From the NCBI GenBank assembly GCA_002471255.1, contig DKPP01000012.1, forward strand, positions 62,001-126,000: a stretch of DNA of 64,000 nt. Reading direction: 5' to 3'. This DNA is from Akkermansiaceae bacterium UBA7331. Its GTDB lineage: Bacteria; Verrucomicrobiota; Verrucomicrobiia; Verrucomicrobiales; Akkermansiaceae. Below are positions 36,433 to 44,719 of this stretch, one piece after another. Position numbers and translations under genes: made by a program. Every line of letters starts with the position of its first letter. Within the stretch, counting starts at the first letter, position 1. The notes beneath the pieces are model-generated. The model saw only the letters and a program-made list of their open reading frames with translations. It had not been told where the DNA came from and did no database searches.

Positions 36433-36466
36433 AACGGGGCTATTGTTTCAATAGTCCCGTTTATTT
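36433..36466 (+). terminator. metG terminator
   Basis: A 13-bp stem with one G-T pair (36433-36445 with 36449-36461), a TTT loop and a T-rich tail. Confidence 0.85.
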
Positions 36467-36481
36467 TATCCATATTTTCTC

Positions 36482-38059
36482 ATGAATCATATCAAATCTT
36501 TTATTGCCCATTGTTGCATCAATGGCATCTGTGAATGGATCGTTTGCCCGGGAGCTCGTAATGCAGCTCTACTGCAAGTTTTAGCTGCTTCCCCCGATTT
36601 AGTAAAACGCACTCATTTTGATGAACGTGGTGCAGGATTCTTCGCTTTAGGCCGCATCCAAGATATGGGTCTGCCCGTAGCAGTCGTGACTACATCGGGC
36701 ACGGCAGCAGCCGAGCTTTTACCCAGCGTCATTGAAGCTTACTATGAAGGCAGACCTTTAATGGTCATTACTGCTGATCGACCTGCCGAGTTTCGCGGGT
36801 CCGGAGCCCCACAGGCCATTGAGCAGGCCGAGCTTTTCGGTATTTACGCACCAACGATTGATATGGCTTCACCGGAAGAAATGACGGTAGAAATTTTTGA
36901 AAACTGGGATTACGCATCACCTATCCATATTAACGTGTGCCTCCCTGAGCCCGATTTAGCGGCAGAAATAGCCGATTGTGACCTTTATCCGGCCGAACCA
37001 CCCGAGATCACTTACCCACCTCAATCGTTAAGCGATTTAGCCCAAGCACTTCGCTTCAAATCTCGTTTAGGTCTTGTTTTAATGATCGGCGGTCTTGATC
37101 CAAACGAACAAGCACCGGCTCTCTGGTTGGCAAAAGAACTACGCGTACCCGTAATCGCTGATGCTACATCCGGTCTCAGAGAAGAATTGGCTCAATTTAA
37201 CCTCATTTCGGCAGATCGCTTATTACGCAAAAATCCACCGAAAATCGTTTTACGTGTAGGGGACGTTCCTGTTTCTCGATTCTGGCGAGATCTGGAAAAC
37301 TTACCCAACACCGAAGTTTACTCCATCTCACGCACTCCATTCTCAGGTTTAGCTAGAGAATCAACCCTCATACAGGGAGATTTAGAGCAAGTTTTAGAAA
37401 GTTTAGGTGACATTGATACCGTCGGTGACGTTAATGATCTCAAGGCATCACATTACAAACATCTATCAAAACTCGAAGAAGCATTGATCACTTATCCTGA
37501 AAGCGAACAAGCTCTTGTACAAGCCTTTTCGTGTTTTGCCGTTGAAGCCGATAACCTCTATCTTGGTAATTCTTTACCGATCCGTCGTTGGAATGATTTT
37601 GCTCAAACGATGATCCCTATTGAAAATTGTCGAGCCAATCGTGGAGCCAATGGCATTGATGGACAAATAGCCACATTTTTAGGCAACAGTGCCAACGCAA
37701 AAAACTCATGGGCTTTAATGGGAGATTTAACATGTTTGTACGATGTTAATTCGCTCGCACTTGTTTCACAATTACCAGCAGGAAAACGTGTTTTAGCAGT
37801 AATTAACAACCAAGGAGGACAAATCTTCAGCACATTACCCGGAGGACAAGAAATGACCGAAGAATTACGCCGCCTATTAGTACAGCCCCATCAATTTCAC
37901 ATGAAACATCTCGCAGAACAATGGGGACTAAACTATTTACAAGTGAGAGACTCGATGGATATGGAGCAATTAGACCACTTACCCAAAGACAAAACCTGTC
38001 TAGTAGAAATCATCCCCGATCCTGCTCAAACCCAAGCTGTAGATCAGTTACTCAAATAA
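36482..38059 (+). CDS. menD: 2-succinyl-5-enolpyruvyl-6-hydroxy-3-cyclohexene-1-carboxylate synthase
   Basis: Thiamine-diphosphate enzyme that adds the succinyl semialdehyde unit to isochorismate in menaquinone synthesis. 525 residues. Family marks are VCPGARNAAL near the N-terminus, GTAAAELLPSVIEAYYEGRPLMVITADRP with the conserved TPP-side residues, NRGANGIDGQIAT and MGDLTCLYDVNSLAL near the ThDP pyrophosphate-binding region. The rest of the men pathway is outside the window. menD is followed after 142 bases by rpsF. Confidence 0.93.
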   Translation: MNHIKSFIAHCCINGICEWIVCPGARNAALLQVLAASPDLVKRTHFDERGAGFFALGRIQDMGLPVAVVTTSGTAAAELLPSVIEAYYEGRPLMVITADRPAEFRGSGAPQAIEQAELFGIYAPTIDMASPEEMTVEIFENWDYASPIHINVCLPEPDLAAEIADCDLYPAEPPEITYPPQSLSDLAQALRFKSRLGLVLMIGGLDPNEQAPALWLAKELRVPVIADATSGLREELAQFNLISADRLLRKNPPKIVLRVGDVPVSRFWRDLENLPNTEVYSISRTPFSGLARESTLIQGDLEQVLESLGDIDTVGDVNDLKASHYKHLSKLEEALITYPESEQALVQAFSCFAVEADNLYLGNSLPIRRWNDFAQTMIPIENCRANRGANGIDGQIATFLGNSANAKNSWALMGDLTCLYDVNSLALVSQLPAGKRVLAVINNQGGQIFSTLPGGQEMTEELRRLLVQPHQFHMKHLAEQWGLNYLQVRDSMDMEQLDHLPKDKTCLVEIIPDPAQTQAVDQLLK

Positions 38060-38201
38060 TATGTGCGGATAAAACTTGCAAAACGGGAAATTTCAAAGCA
38101 AGGCAAAAATTAGACTTGCTTTCTCATCCCTTTCATTGCAGAGTACTTGCCCGCAAGGTGCGCACGGTTCGCACGCAACTTTTAATTTATTGACAAAGAC
38201 C

Positions 38202-38486
38202 ATGAGAAACTACGAAGCAATTATCGTATTCAACATGAAGGGTACTGAATCCACCGTTGAAGAACTTACCAACGCAGTTGTATCAGACCTCAAAGAAGAA
38301 GGTGCTCAAATCACCAGCATCGACAACCTTGGCCGTAAAGAATTTGCTTACGAATCACACCACATCAAAGCAGGTCAATACGTTGTAATCACATTTTCTG
38401 CAGAACCTTCTGCAATCAAGACCATGCGCGAACGCGTTCGCTTGAACACTCTTGTTCACCTCCAATACTACAAGTTGGTTGGCTAA
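38202..38486 (+). CDS. rpsF: 30S ribosomal protein bS6
   Basis: 94 residues, starting MRNYEAIIVFN and containing the bS6 core DNLGRKEFAYES. The frame is open 42 codons further upstream, but that part does not resemble bS6, so the ATG before MRNYEA is chosen. In most bacteria rpsF sits with ssb, rpsR and rplI. Here it is alone between menD and a terminator, so its partner bS18 must be elsewhere. A small hairpin-like GTGCG/CGCAC stretch lies at about 38159-38175 in the leader. Confidence 0.95.
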   Translation: MRNYEAIIVFNMKGTESTVEELTNAVVSDLKEEGAQITSIDNLGRKEFAYESHHIKAGQYVVITFSAEPSAIKTMRERVRLNTLVHLQYYKLVG

Positions 38487-38530
38487 GAACTGAGCGCAAG
38501 CCGGATTTTCCGCACCTTGCAAACAATTTA

Positions 38531-38567
38531 AAAAGAGCACCGAAGATTTACTTCGGTGCTCTTTTTT
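38531..38567 (+). terminator. rpsF terminator
   Basis: A 15-bp stem (38531-38545 region with 38551-38565) with a 5-base loop and a T run. Confidence 0.9.
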
Positions 38568-38595
38568 GTAGAAATAAAATAAGAAATGAAAAAAC

Positions 38596-39234
38596 TTAGT
38601 TCTTTTCTGCCAAGTAAGCTTTAATGGATGGAATAATTACATCCGTAAAAAGACCTTTGGTTATTTCGGCTTGGGCTTGCTTAGGGTCTTTAGTTTGTAA
38701 TTCAGGATGCTTAGTCTGATAATCAACCATCCACTTCATCACAGCGGCACTGTCGATCACTTCTTTCATTTGCTCAGCTAGGATGGCCTCTAAGCCAAGT
38801 TTAGAAGCATTGTCTTGATCGGATTTGGAATATTCTTCAAATACTTCGACAAGTTTTCCGTCTTTTTCCAAGTTTTTAACATCTTTCAAGATACCTTGGA
38901 GCTTTTCATTACGAGCTTTAAAATAAGCAATGACGTTTTCAGGTAAACCTTCGGTGCTTACGCTTTTAAAAATTTCGTTATCGATTTCTAATTTTTTAAC
39001 GATGTGAGCAGGATCTTTATCTGTTTCGTCCAACATATTAATTCCTGCCTTATTGGTATCGTCAAAAGAACGGACCAACACTTCAAAAGCATATCGGGCG
39101 ATAGCTTTTTCTTGAGCTTCGGTATATGAAGGAGTGGCAGTAGCTTCTTGAACAGCAGCGGCTGGTGATTCAGCTAAAAGAGGGCTAACACTGGCGGTTA
39201 GTAATGCACATGTAAGAAATAATGTCTTTCTCAT
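38596..39234 (-). CDS. secreted helical protein of unknown function
   Basis: 212 residues with a clear signal peptide (~1-21, cut before ESPAAA). The mature part is mostly helical and charged, with a pattern of Glu/Lys-rich segments and no cysteines. I see no catalytic motif; a periplasmic helical role is a guess from composition. It is divergent from the next gene (39340) and convergent with rpsF. Confidence 0.6.
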   Translation of the reverse strand: MRKTLFLTCALLTASVSPLLAESPAAAVQEATATPSYTEAQEKAIARYAFEVLVRSFDDTNKAGINMLDETDKDPAHIVKKLEIDNEIFKSVSTEGLPENVIAYFKARNEKLQGILKDVKNLEKDGKLVEVFEEYSKSDQDNASKLGLEAILAEQMKEVIDSAAVMKWMVDYQTKHPELQTKDPKQAQAEITKGLFTDVIIPSIKAYLAEKN

Positions 39235-39339
39235 ATTAGATATCTAACACAAATCATCGAATATGCCTATCATTAAAAGAGTAATTGATGTACAAACCTT
39301 ATACTTGCGCCTTATTTATAATAAAATAAACTCAAAAGG

Positions 39340-39720
39340 ATGAAACTTTTAGTTAAATTCCCATTCATCGTATTATTTGCTACTTTAGGCATAGGTTTAT
39401 GTGATGCTAAACCGACTAAAGAGGAATATAATAACCAAGGCAAAATAGCTCGGCAGTACTATTTTGGGCAAGATAACATACCTTATATGGGTCCGGAGGG
39501 ATTCTTTATGGCCAAATATCTTTATGATAATCAAGGTCGATTACATAAAATATTATATTTCAATACCGAGGGAAAAGCTTGTGAGGCTGGTTCTCCTGAA
39601 GGAATCAAATGTGCAAGTATAGAATACACCTATGATGCTAATGGTAAGCAATCTGCTAAATATTTTAATAAAAAAGGGGAAGAGATAACTAAGACCTCTT
39701 CCCCAAAATCAGAAAAATAG
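39340..39720 (+). CDS. small secreted protein with Tyr/Gly repeats
   Basis: 126 residues with a signal peptide (~1-23). The mature part has three or so similar strand-turn units (YLYDNQGRLHKILYFNTEG, YTYDANGKQSAKYFNKKGE), a YD-like or antitoxin-like beta-repeat pattern. Function unknown. Its stop is one base from the convergent end of hisH, with no terminator between them. Confidence 0.55.
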   Translation: MKLLVKFPFIVLFATLGIGLCDAKPTKEEYNNQGKIARQYYFGQDNIPYMGPEGFFMAKYLYDNQGRLHKILYFNTEGKACEAGSPEGIKCASIEYTYDANGKQSAKYFNKKGEEITKTSSPKSEK

Positions 39721-39721
39721 T

Positions 39722-40339
39722 TTATTCCGCTATTTTCATAAAGTTCTTTAAAAGGTGAACTCCTAGCTTTTGACTCTTTTCCGGGTGGAACTGAGTAGCC
39801 ATCAAGTTACCTTTCTGAATGGCAGCTGCAAATTTCTCGCCGTATTCGCAGGTGGCGGAAATCAAAGATTCATCCAAAGGAATAGGATAATAGGAATGCA
39901 CAAAGTAAAAATAAGGAGTTTCTCCCATACCTTGCCACATCAAAGAATCGCTATCTACCTCAGTGATCGGATTCCATCCCATGTGAGGCACTTTTAAATC
40001 AGATTCGGGGAATCGTACTACTTTTCCCTTAAAAATACCTAAACCGGGCACACCCGGATCTTCTTCACCTTTTTCAAATAAAATCTGGTATCCTACACAG
40101 ATTCCCAAAAAAGGTCGATTATTAGCAATCCACTCTTTTACTGGCCCTTCCAGACCCTGAGCACGAAGCTTATTGGCACAATCACCAAAGGAGCCTACTC
40201 CCGGCAACACCAAATGAGTAATACCTTCCAAATCCTCTACGAATCGAATTAACTTACCCTCATAACCCGCTGCGGAAAACGTGTTGAGCACGCTACGCAA
40301 ATTGCCTGCGCCATAGTCAATAACACCTAATGATGACAT
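39722..40339 (-). CDS. hisH: imidazole glycerol phosphate synthase, glutaminase subunit
   Basis: Glutamine amidotransferase half of the HisF-HisH enzyme in histidine synthesis. 205 residues. Class I glutaminase motifs are visible: GAGNLRSV at the N-terminus, LPGVGSFGDC, the nucleophile Cys in FLGICVGYQ and the His-Glu pair in QFHPEKSQ near the end. The start codon overlaps the last base of the hisB stop (TAATG), which suggests translational coupling. hisF and the rest of the pathway are not in the window. Confidence 0.95.
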   Translation of the reverse strand: MSSLGVIDYGAGNLRSVLNTFSAAGYEGKLIRFVEDLEGITHLVLPGVGSFGDCANKLRAQGLEGPVKEWIANNRPFLGICVGYQILFEKGEEDPGVPGLGIFKGKVVRFPESDLKVPHMGWNPITEVDSDSLMWQGMGETPYFYFVHSYYPIPLDESLISATCEYGEKFAAAIQKGNLMATQFHPEKSQKLGVHLLKNFMKIAE

Positions 40340-40926
40340 TACAAAACTCCTTTCGTAGAAGGAACCATATTGGCAGTACGAGGGTCAATAGCTACAGCCT
40401 CACGGAGAGCTCTGGCGATACCTTTGAAAATAGATTCGGCAATGTGGTGACCATCACGACCATATAAAACTTCAACGTGCAAATTACAGCGAAGATTATT
40501 GGATAAAGCGCGACAAAACTCCTCAGTAATAGTTAAAGGGAAATTAGGTGCATCAGGTGTACCCTGCGGAGCACGGAAAGACAAAAACGGGCGGTTACTA
40601 AGATCAAGAACGACGCGAGTCAATGTTTCGTCCATAGGGATATAAGAACAGCCATATCGCACGATTCCTTTTTTGTTACCCAAGGCTTGAGAAATGCAAT
40701 CACCCAAAACAATAGCTGTGTCTTCCACAGTGTGGTGAGCATCCACATCCAAATCACCTATGGTGGTCAATGTAAGGTCAATCAGGGAATGACGGGACAA
40801 CAGATCAAGCATGTGATCAAAAAAGGCATGCCCCGTATTCACGGCGGCACATCCGGTGCCATCCAAATTCAATTCCATAGAAATATCGGTCTCACCGGTC
40901 ACTCTCTTTTTGGAAGCGGTTCTCAT
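40339..40926 (-). CDS. hisB: imidazoleglycerol-phosphate dehydratase
   Basis: Dehydratase of histidine synthesis. 195 residues, the monofunctional form. The metal-binding signatures FFDHMLDLLSRH, DAHHTVED and the C-terminal RDGHHIAESIFK are all present. It overlaps hisH by one base on the same strand. Confidence 0.96.
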   Translation of the reverse strand: MRTASKKRVTGETDISMELNLDGTGCAAVNTGHAFFDHMLDLLSRHSLIDLTLTTIGDLDVDAHHTVEDTAIVLGDCISQALGNKKGIVRYGCSYIPMDETLTRVVLDLSNRPFLSFRAPQGTPDAPNFPLTITEEFCRALSNNLRCNLHVEVLYGRDGHHIAESIFKGIARALREAVAIDPRTANMVPSTKGVL

Positions 40927-40986
40927 AACGCCTTTCTACTATGAAATCCGCCCCAGTTAAAGACCGAATTCCGTATCTAAGAATTT

Positions 40987-41628
40987 TTATGATAAAGCAG
41001 TCGCCAAGTCATCCAGATCAAAATAATCCTGACCATGAATCAACTCAGCTAGCACGGGAACTTTAGTAAACTCTTCAATCATGCTACGATTGGTGACACA
41101 AGCAGTATTCCATGAGTCACTCACGTTATTGAAAATAATGCCTGCACATTCCAAACCCTTAGCTTGTATTGCTTCCAAAGTCAGCAAAGCATGATTTAAA
41201 GCACCTAGTTTATTACCAACGACCAAAATCACAGGTAACCCGAACTCTACGGCCAAATCACTAAACAATTTCTGAGGACCGATAGGCACTTCCCAACCAC
41301 CGACACCTTCAACGATGACGGTTTCAAATTGAGAAACCAATTGTTCGTAGCCACGCATAATCAGACCACAATCAATTTCGATGTTTTCCAATTTTGCGGC
41401 TACATACGGGCACGTAGCATTTTTAAGATAAACCGGATTAATTTCTTCCAAAGAAATATCGGATTGCATTGCCTCACGGATTTGTCTCGGATCTTGACGA
41501 TCTCCGCAAGCAATCGGCTTATACCCTGCTACATTCACGCCTTTTGCTTTTAAAGACTGAATAATAAGAGTGGTTACATACGTTTTACCGATTTCCGTAT
41601 CGGTGCCGGTAACGAGGAAATTTTTCAT
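40987..41628 (-). CDS. bioD: dethiobiotin synthetase
   Basis: ATP-dependent carboxylase that forms dethiobiotin, the second last step of biotin synthesis. 213 residues. The P-loop TGTDTEIGKT is at residues 6-15, and YKPIACG and VEGVGGWEVPI are the conserved substrate-binding motifs. It follows the small CdaR-like gene by 11 bases on the same strand and may be in its operon. Other bio genes are outside the window. Confidence 0.94.
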   Translation of the reverse strand: MKNFLVTGTDTEIGKTYVTTLIIQSLKAKGVNVAGYKPIACGDRQDPRQIREAMQSDISLEEINPVYLKNATCPYVAAKLENIEIDCGLIMRGYEQLVSQFETVIVEGVGGWEVPIGPQKLFSDLAVEFGLPVILVVGNKLGALNHALLTLEAIQAKGLECAGIIFNNVSDSWNTACVTNRSMIEEFTKVPVLAELIHGQDYFDLDDLATALS

Positions 41629-41639
41629 AATACTTAATT

Positions 41640-41795
41640 TTATGGATGAGATCTTCTGATGTCTTGTTCCGGTACGGAACGACGAGGCGTTGTTTCTTCT
41701 GCCGCAACGAATTTCTTAATAATAATCCATACGACGATAGCCAAAATTAGGCACATCAGCTTGGCTAACCAATTGTTAAGAAACCACTTTTTCAT
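41640..41795 (-). CDS. 51-residue CdaR/YbbR-like N-terminal membrane segment only
   Basis: A small frame of 51 residues that overlaps the last 20 bases of cdaA in another frame. Its start (MKKWFLNNWLAKLMCLILA) resembles the N-terminus of CdaR (YbbR), where a short NNWL.KL stretch leads into one membrane helix (about residues 10-26). The four YbbR beta repeats that usually follow are missing, and the protein ends after ~25 polar residues with RRSVPEQDIRRSHP. CdaR is the partner that adjusts CdaA activity, and here the gene is at the usual place after cdaA. A similar short frame in relatives would support it being real. The overlap suggests translational coupling. Confidence 0.6.
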   Translation of the reverse strand: MKKWFLNNWLAKLMCLILAIVVWIIIKKFVAAEETTPRRSVPEQDIRRSHP

Positions 41796-42594
41796 AATCG
41801 ACGTTATTGGATGAAATGTTTAATAATTCTTCAAGGCGTGATCGGAGCTGTTGACCATCAAGGTTCCTTTCCAAGCGACCGCCTACACAAATAGATATAC
41901 TGCCCGTTTCTTCAGAAACAATAACCAATACGGCATCCGTCTCTTCAGACAAACCAACGGCAGCTCGATGTCGCAAACCTAAAGATCGATCCGATAATTC
42001 CTTTTGAGAAACAGGGAATAAACATGCGGCAGCCAAAATCTTATCACTACCGATCACCACACCACCATCATGCAGGGCCGTTTTAGTATGAAAAATCGTA
42101 GATACGAGCTCGGGTGAAAAGATAGCATCGGTTTTAACGCCCGTATCGATAAATTGTTTTAAGCTGATGCCACGCTCAAAGGCAAACAAGGCACCACAAT
42201 GCTTACTGGAAAGTAAAGAAACGGATTTACAAAAATTATCTAAGAAATCCACTCGATGCAGTTTCGCGATATTGGAAAATAAAGGGTGACTACCTAGCTT
42301 CGCCAGGCCCATTCGCAATTCCGGTTGGAAAATAACGACCAAAAAGATGGCAACACCGGGTGCCAAAATACGAGTCAATATCCAGCCGATAACGTTCAAA
42401 TGGAAAAAGTACGTTACAAGCACCAACACCATAAAACAAAGAACGAGACCAACCATGATACGAGCACCACGCGTCGCATGAAAAGCTCGATAAATTTGGT
42501 AAAACAAAAGCCAAAGAATTGCAATCTCGACTGAATTACGTAGAAATTCTTTAATAGAACCGCCATTAGAGCTTATCCACTCCCACATGGGCAA
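41776..42594 (-). CDS. cdaA: diadenylate cyclase CdaA (c-di-AMP synthase)
   Basis: Makes the second messenger cyclic di-AMP from two ATP at the inner membrane. 272 residues. Three N-terminal membrane segments (about 18-36, 43-62 and 66-88) precede the DAC domain. The domain contains ALHDGGVVI (the active-site DGA motif, here DGG) and RHRAAVGLSEETDA (the RHR motif). The small CdaR-like gene overlaps its end. c-di-AMP in this organism would control osmolyte and cell-wall balance, as known for CdaA elsewhere. Confidence 0.93.
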   Translation of the reverse strand: MPMWEWISSNGGSIKEFLRNSVEIAILWLLFYQIYRAFHATRGARIMVGLVLCFMVLVLVTYFFHLNVIGWILTRILAPGVAIFLVVIFQPELRMGLAKLGSHPLFSNIAKLHRVDFLDNFCKSVSLLSSKHCGALFAFERGISLKQFIDTGVKTDAIFSPELVSTIFHTKTALHDGGVVIGSDKILAAACLFPVSQKELSDRSLGLRHRAAVGLSEETDAVLVIVSEETGSISICVGGRLERNLDGQQLRSRLEELLNISSNNVDYEKVVS

Positions 42595-42647
42595 AAATTA
42601 CTATAAAAGATGGTCTTTGGCAACTATGATTGCCTATTCTTATTTGA

Positions 42648-42675
42648 TTGCCAGCAATTCCATTCCTGCTACACT
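42648..42675 (+). promoter_or_regulatory. probable promoter of the M28 peptidase pair
   Basis: TTGCCA (42648-42653), 16-base spacer, TACACT (42670-42675). The ATG at 42684 is 8 bases after the -10 box, so the leader would be about two bases. Confidence 0.45.
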
Positions 42676-42683
42676 TCCAAAAG

Positions 42684-43664
42684 ATGAAACGTGTTTTAAT
42701 TATTGTCTTTCTCCTACTTTGTCTATTAGGTCTAATTGGCTATAAAACTTTTGTTCACTATACATCCACTACTACGCCAAGTGCTTACCAACCGGAGCAA
42801 AGTTTTGCTGAAGAACGAAGAGAGGGAAATTTAGAGAAGCATGTGAAAGAGCTTTGTAAATATCCTGATAGATACGCCGAAAACACCGATCAATTAGCTG
42901 AAACGATTCAATACATTAAAGAACAATTTGAATCAGCAGGACTCAAAACGGAATTGATCCCATTTAAGCATGGAAACAAAGTTTACTACAATATAAGCGG
43001 TATTATCCCCGGATCGATGAAAGACAGAATCGTGATCGGCACCCATTACGATTCCGCTAAAGGTAGTCCCGGAGCAGATGACGATGCCAGTAGTGTCGCC
43101 GCATTAATTGAAACAGCTAAAGGCCTCGCAGGCATACAGCCCGATTACACCATCGAGTTTGTCGCTTATGCCAATGAAAAGTCACCATTACATGGTACGG
43201 ATTATCACGGTAGTCGCATACATTATCGCCATTTAGAAGAAGAAGGTATTCCTGTTCAGCTAATGATTTGTTTAGAAATGATAGGTTATTACAGTAATGA
43301 GCCTAATTCCCAAACTTATCCCAAAGAATGGCTTAGCAAGATATATCCGGAAACGGGGAATTTCATTGCTATTCTTGGTTCCGAAACGGCTACTGAGCCA
43401 TCCCAAATCCTTCAAACTGCAATGAAACACAGAATTTCTACGGTCCGTCTCAATTATCCGATTCTCAAAGAATTTACATTTTCAGATCATTCTGTTTTTG
43501 ATGAACAAGGGATTCCTAGCATCGTGCTAACCGATACTTCTTTCTACCGCAATAAAAATTATCATCAACCTACAGACACTCCTGATACTCTTGACTACGA
43601 AAAAATGCAATGGGTAGTCAAAGGACTTATAGACGCTTTGAATAAATTTTCCTTTAACGAATAA
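42684..43664 (+). CDS. M28 family metallopeptidase-like protein (altered metal site)
   Basis: 326 residues, one N-terminal membrane segment (~1-21). The M28 fold is shown by GTHYDSAKGSPGADDDASSVAAL (His and Asp metal ligands), CLEMIGYYS and FSDHSVF (last His ligand). The usual Glu-Glu pair in the NEEPPFF position reads NEK: the catalytic Glu is kept but the second Glu, a zinc ligand, is Lys. The downstream paralogue keeps NEE. This copy may therefore be inactive or may bind metal differently. The gene starts at the ATG after a short promoter rather than at an upstream in-frame TTG. Confidence 0.8.
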   Translation: MKRVLIIVFLLLCLLGLIGYKTFVHYTSTTTPSAYQPEQSFAEERREGNLEKHVKELCKYPDRYAENTDQLAETIQYIKEQFESAGLKTELIPFKHGNKVYYNISGIIPGSMKDRIVIGTHYDSAKGSPGADDDASSVAALIETAKGLAGIQPDYTIEFVAYANEKSPLHGTDYHGSRIHYRHLEEEGIPVQLMICLEMIGYYSNEPNSQTYPKEWLSKIYPETGNFIAILGSETATEPSQILQTAMKHRISTVRLNYPILKEFTFSDHSVFDEQGIPSIVLTDTSFYRNKNYHQPTDTPDTLDYEKMQWVVKGLIDALNKFSFNE

Positions 43665-43670
43665 ATCGAT

Positions 43671-44651
43671 ATGAAAACATACTTACTCACATCTTTCCTC
43701 TCTTTAAGTTGTCTGATTTTGCCTCAGTGTAACATCAATAAAAAGGGTATTGAAACATCAAGACCTAATCAGGTCCAGGAAACCCGAGACACCGAACATT
43801 CTCGGGCTCAAACGCAACAAATCAAAAATCACGTATTGGCGTTAACCAAAAACGGTCGATCAGGCTCAAGTGAAAAGGAGACTAATCAAACCCTAAATTA
43901 CATCACCCAAGTCATGAAAGGGAAACCGCAGATTAAATCATATTGTGATAAAAATGGTAATCCGATAGTCAAAAATGTAGAACTTTTAGTACCGGGAGTC
44001 TCTGATGAATGTATCATCATCGGAGCTCACTATGATACGGCCGAAGGCACACCGGGTGCCGATGACAATGCCAGCGCCGTGGCAGCTTTAATCGAATTAG
44101 CCAATTCGTTTGTTGACAAAAAGCCCTATTATTCTTTGCTTTTCATTGCTTATGGTAACGAAGAACCACCTTTCTTTAATACATCCGATCAAGGTAGTAG
44201 AGCTCACTTCGAAACCATCAAAAACAAGAAGGATCAAGTAAAGCTGATGATTTGTCTTGAGATGTTAGGCTATTATTCAAATGAACCGGGGAGCCAAAGT
44301 TATCCAATCGAAGCCATGAAGGCATATTATCCGGATAAAGGAGACTTTATCACCATTGTAGGTTTGGATAACACGATTGATGAAAGCAGACTCATCCAAA
44401 ACAAACTCAAACCGCTCATCCCTACCGCTAGGTTAAATAGCAACTATGCCTCGGCATTAAACTTTTCCGATCACGCTGTGTTTAATGAACACGGAGTGCC
44501 GGCAGTCATGATTACCGATACGGCATTTTACCGTAACCCTCATTACCATGAGCCCACCGATACTCCTGATACGCTCAATTACCCCAACATACAGCGAGTC
44601 ACCGAAGGATTACGCCAAGCAATCGAAGAATTGTCAGCAAAACCTAAATAA
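43671..44651 (+). CDS. M28 family metallopeptidase, putative lipoprotein
   Basis: 326 residues. A signal peptide ends at a lipobox-like LPQC (about residue 19), so the mature enzyme may be a lipoprotein. The M28 metal motifs are complete: GAHYDTAEGTPGADDNASAV, AYGNEEPPFF, CLEMLGYYSN and FSDHAVF. It is probably an aminopeptidase-like exopeptidase acting in the periplasm. It follows its paralogue by 6 bases; the two are a tandem duplication. Confidence 0.88.
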   Translation: MKTYLLTSFLSLSCLILPQCNINKKGIETSRPNQVQETRDTEHSRAQTQQIKNHVLALTKNGRSGSSEKETNQTLNYITQVMKGKPQIKSYCDKNGNPIVKNVELLVPGVSDECIIIGAHYDTAEGTPGADDNASAVAALIELANSFVDKKPYYSLLFIAYGNEEPPFFNTSDQGSRAHFETIKNKKDQVKLMICLEMLGYYSNEPGSQSYPIEAMKAYYPDKGDFITIVGLDNTIDESRLIQNKLKPLIPTARLNSNYASALNFSDHAVFNEHGVPAVMITDTAFYRNPHYHEPTDTPDTLNYPNIQRVTEGLRQAIEELSAKPK

Positions 44652-44719
44652 TCCATTTTTCTCGACACAAGTCAGAGCCTAGACTACATTCAACAGAGCA
44701 TTTTCTTATATATATCATT

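Noticed and set aside
38076..38201. Upstream extension of rpsF by 42 codons
   Set aside because: The sequence does not resemble bS6 and the usual N-terminus begins at MRNYEA.
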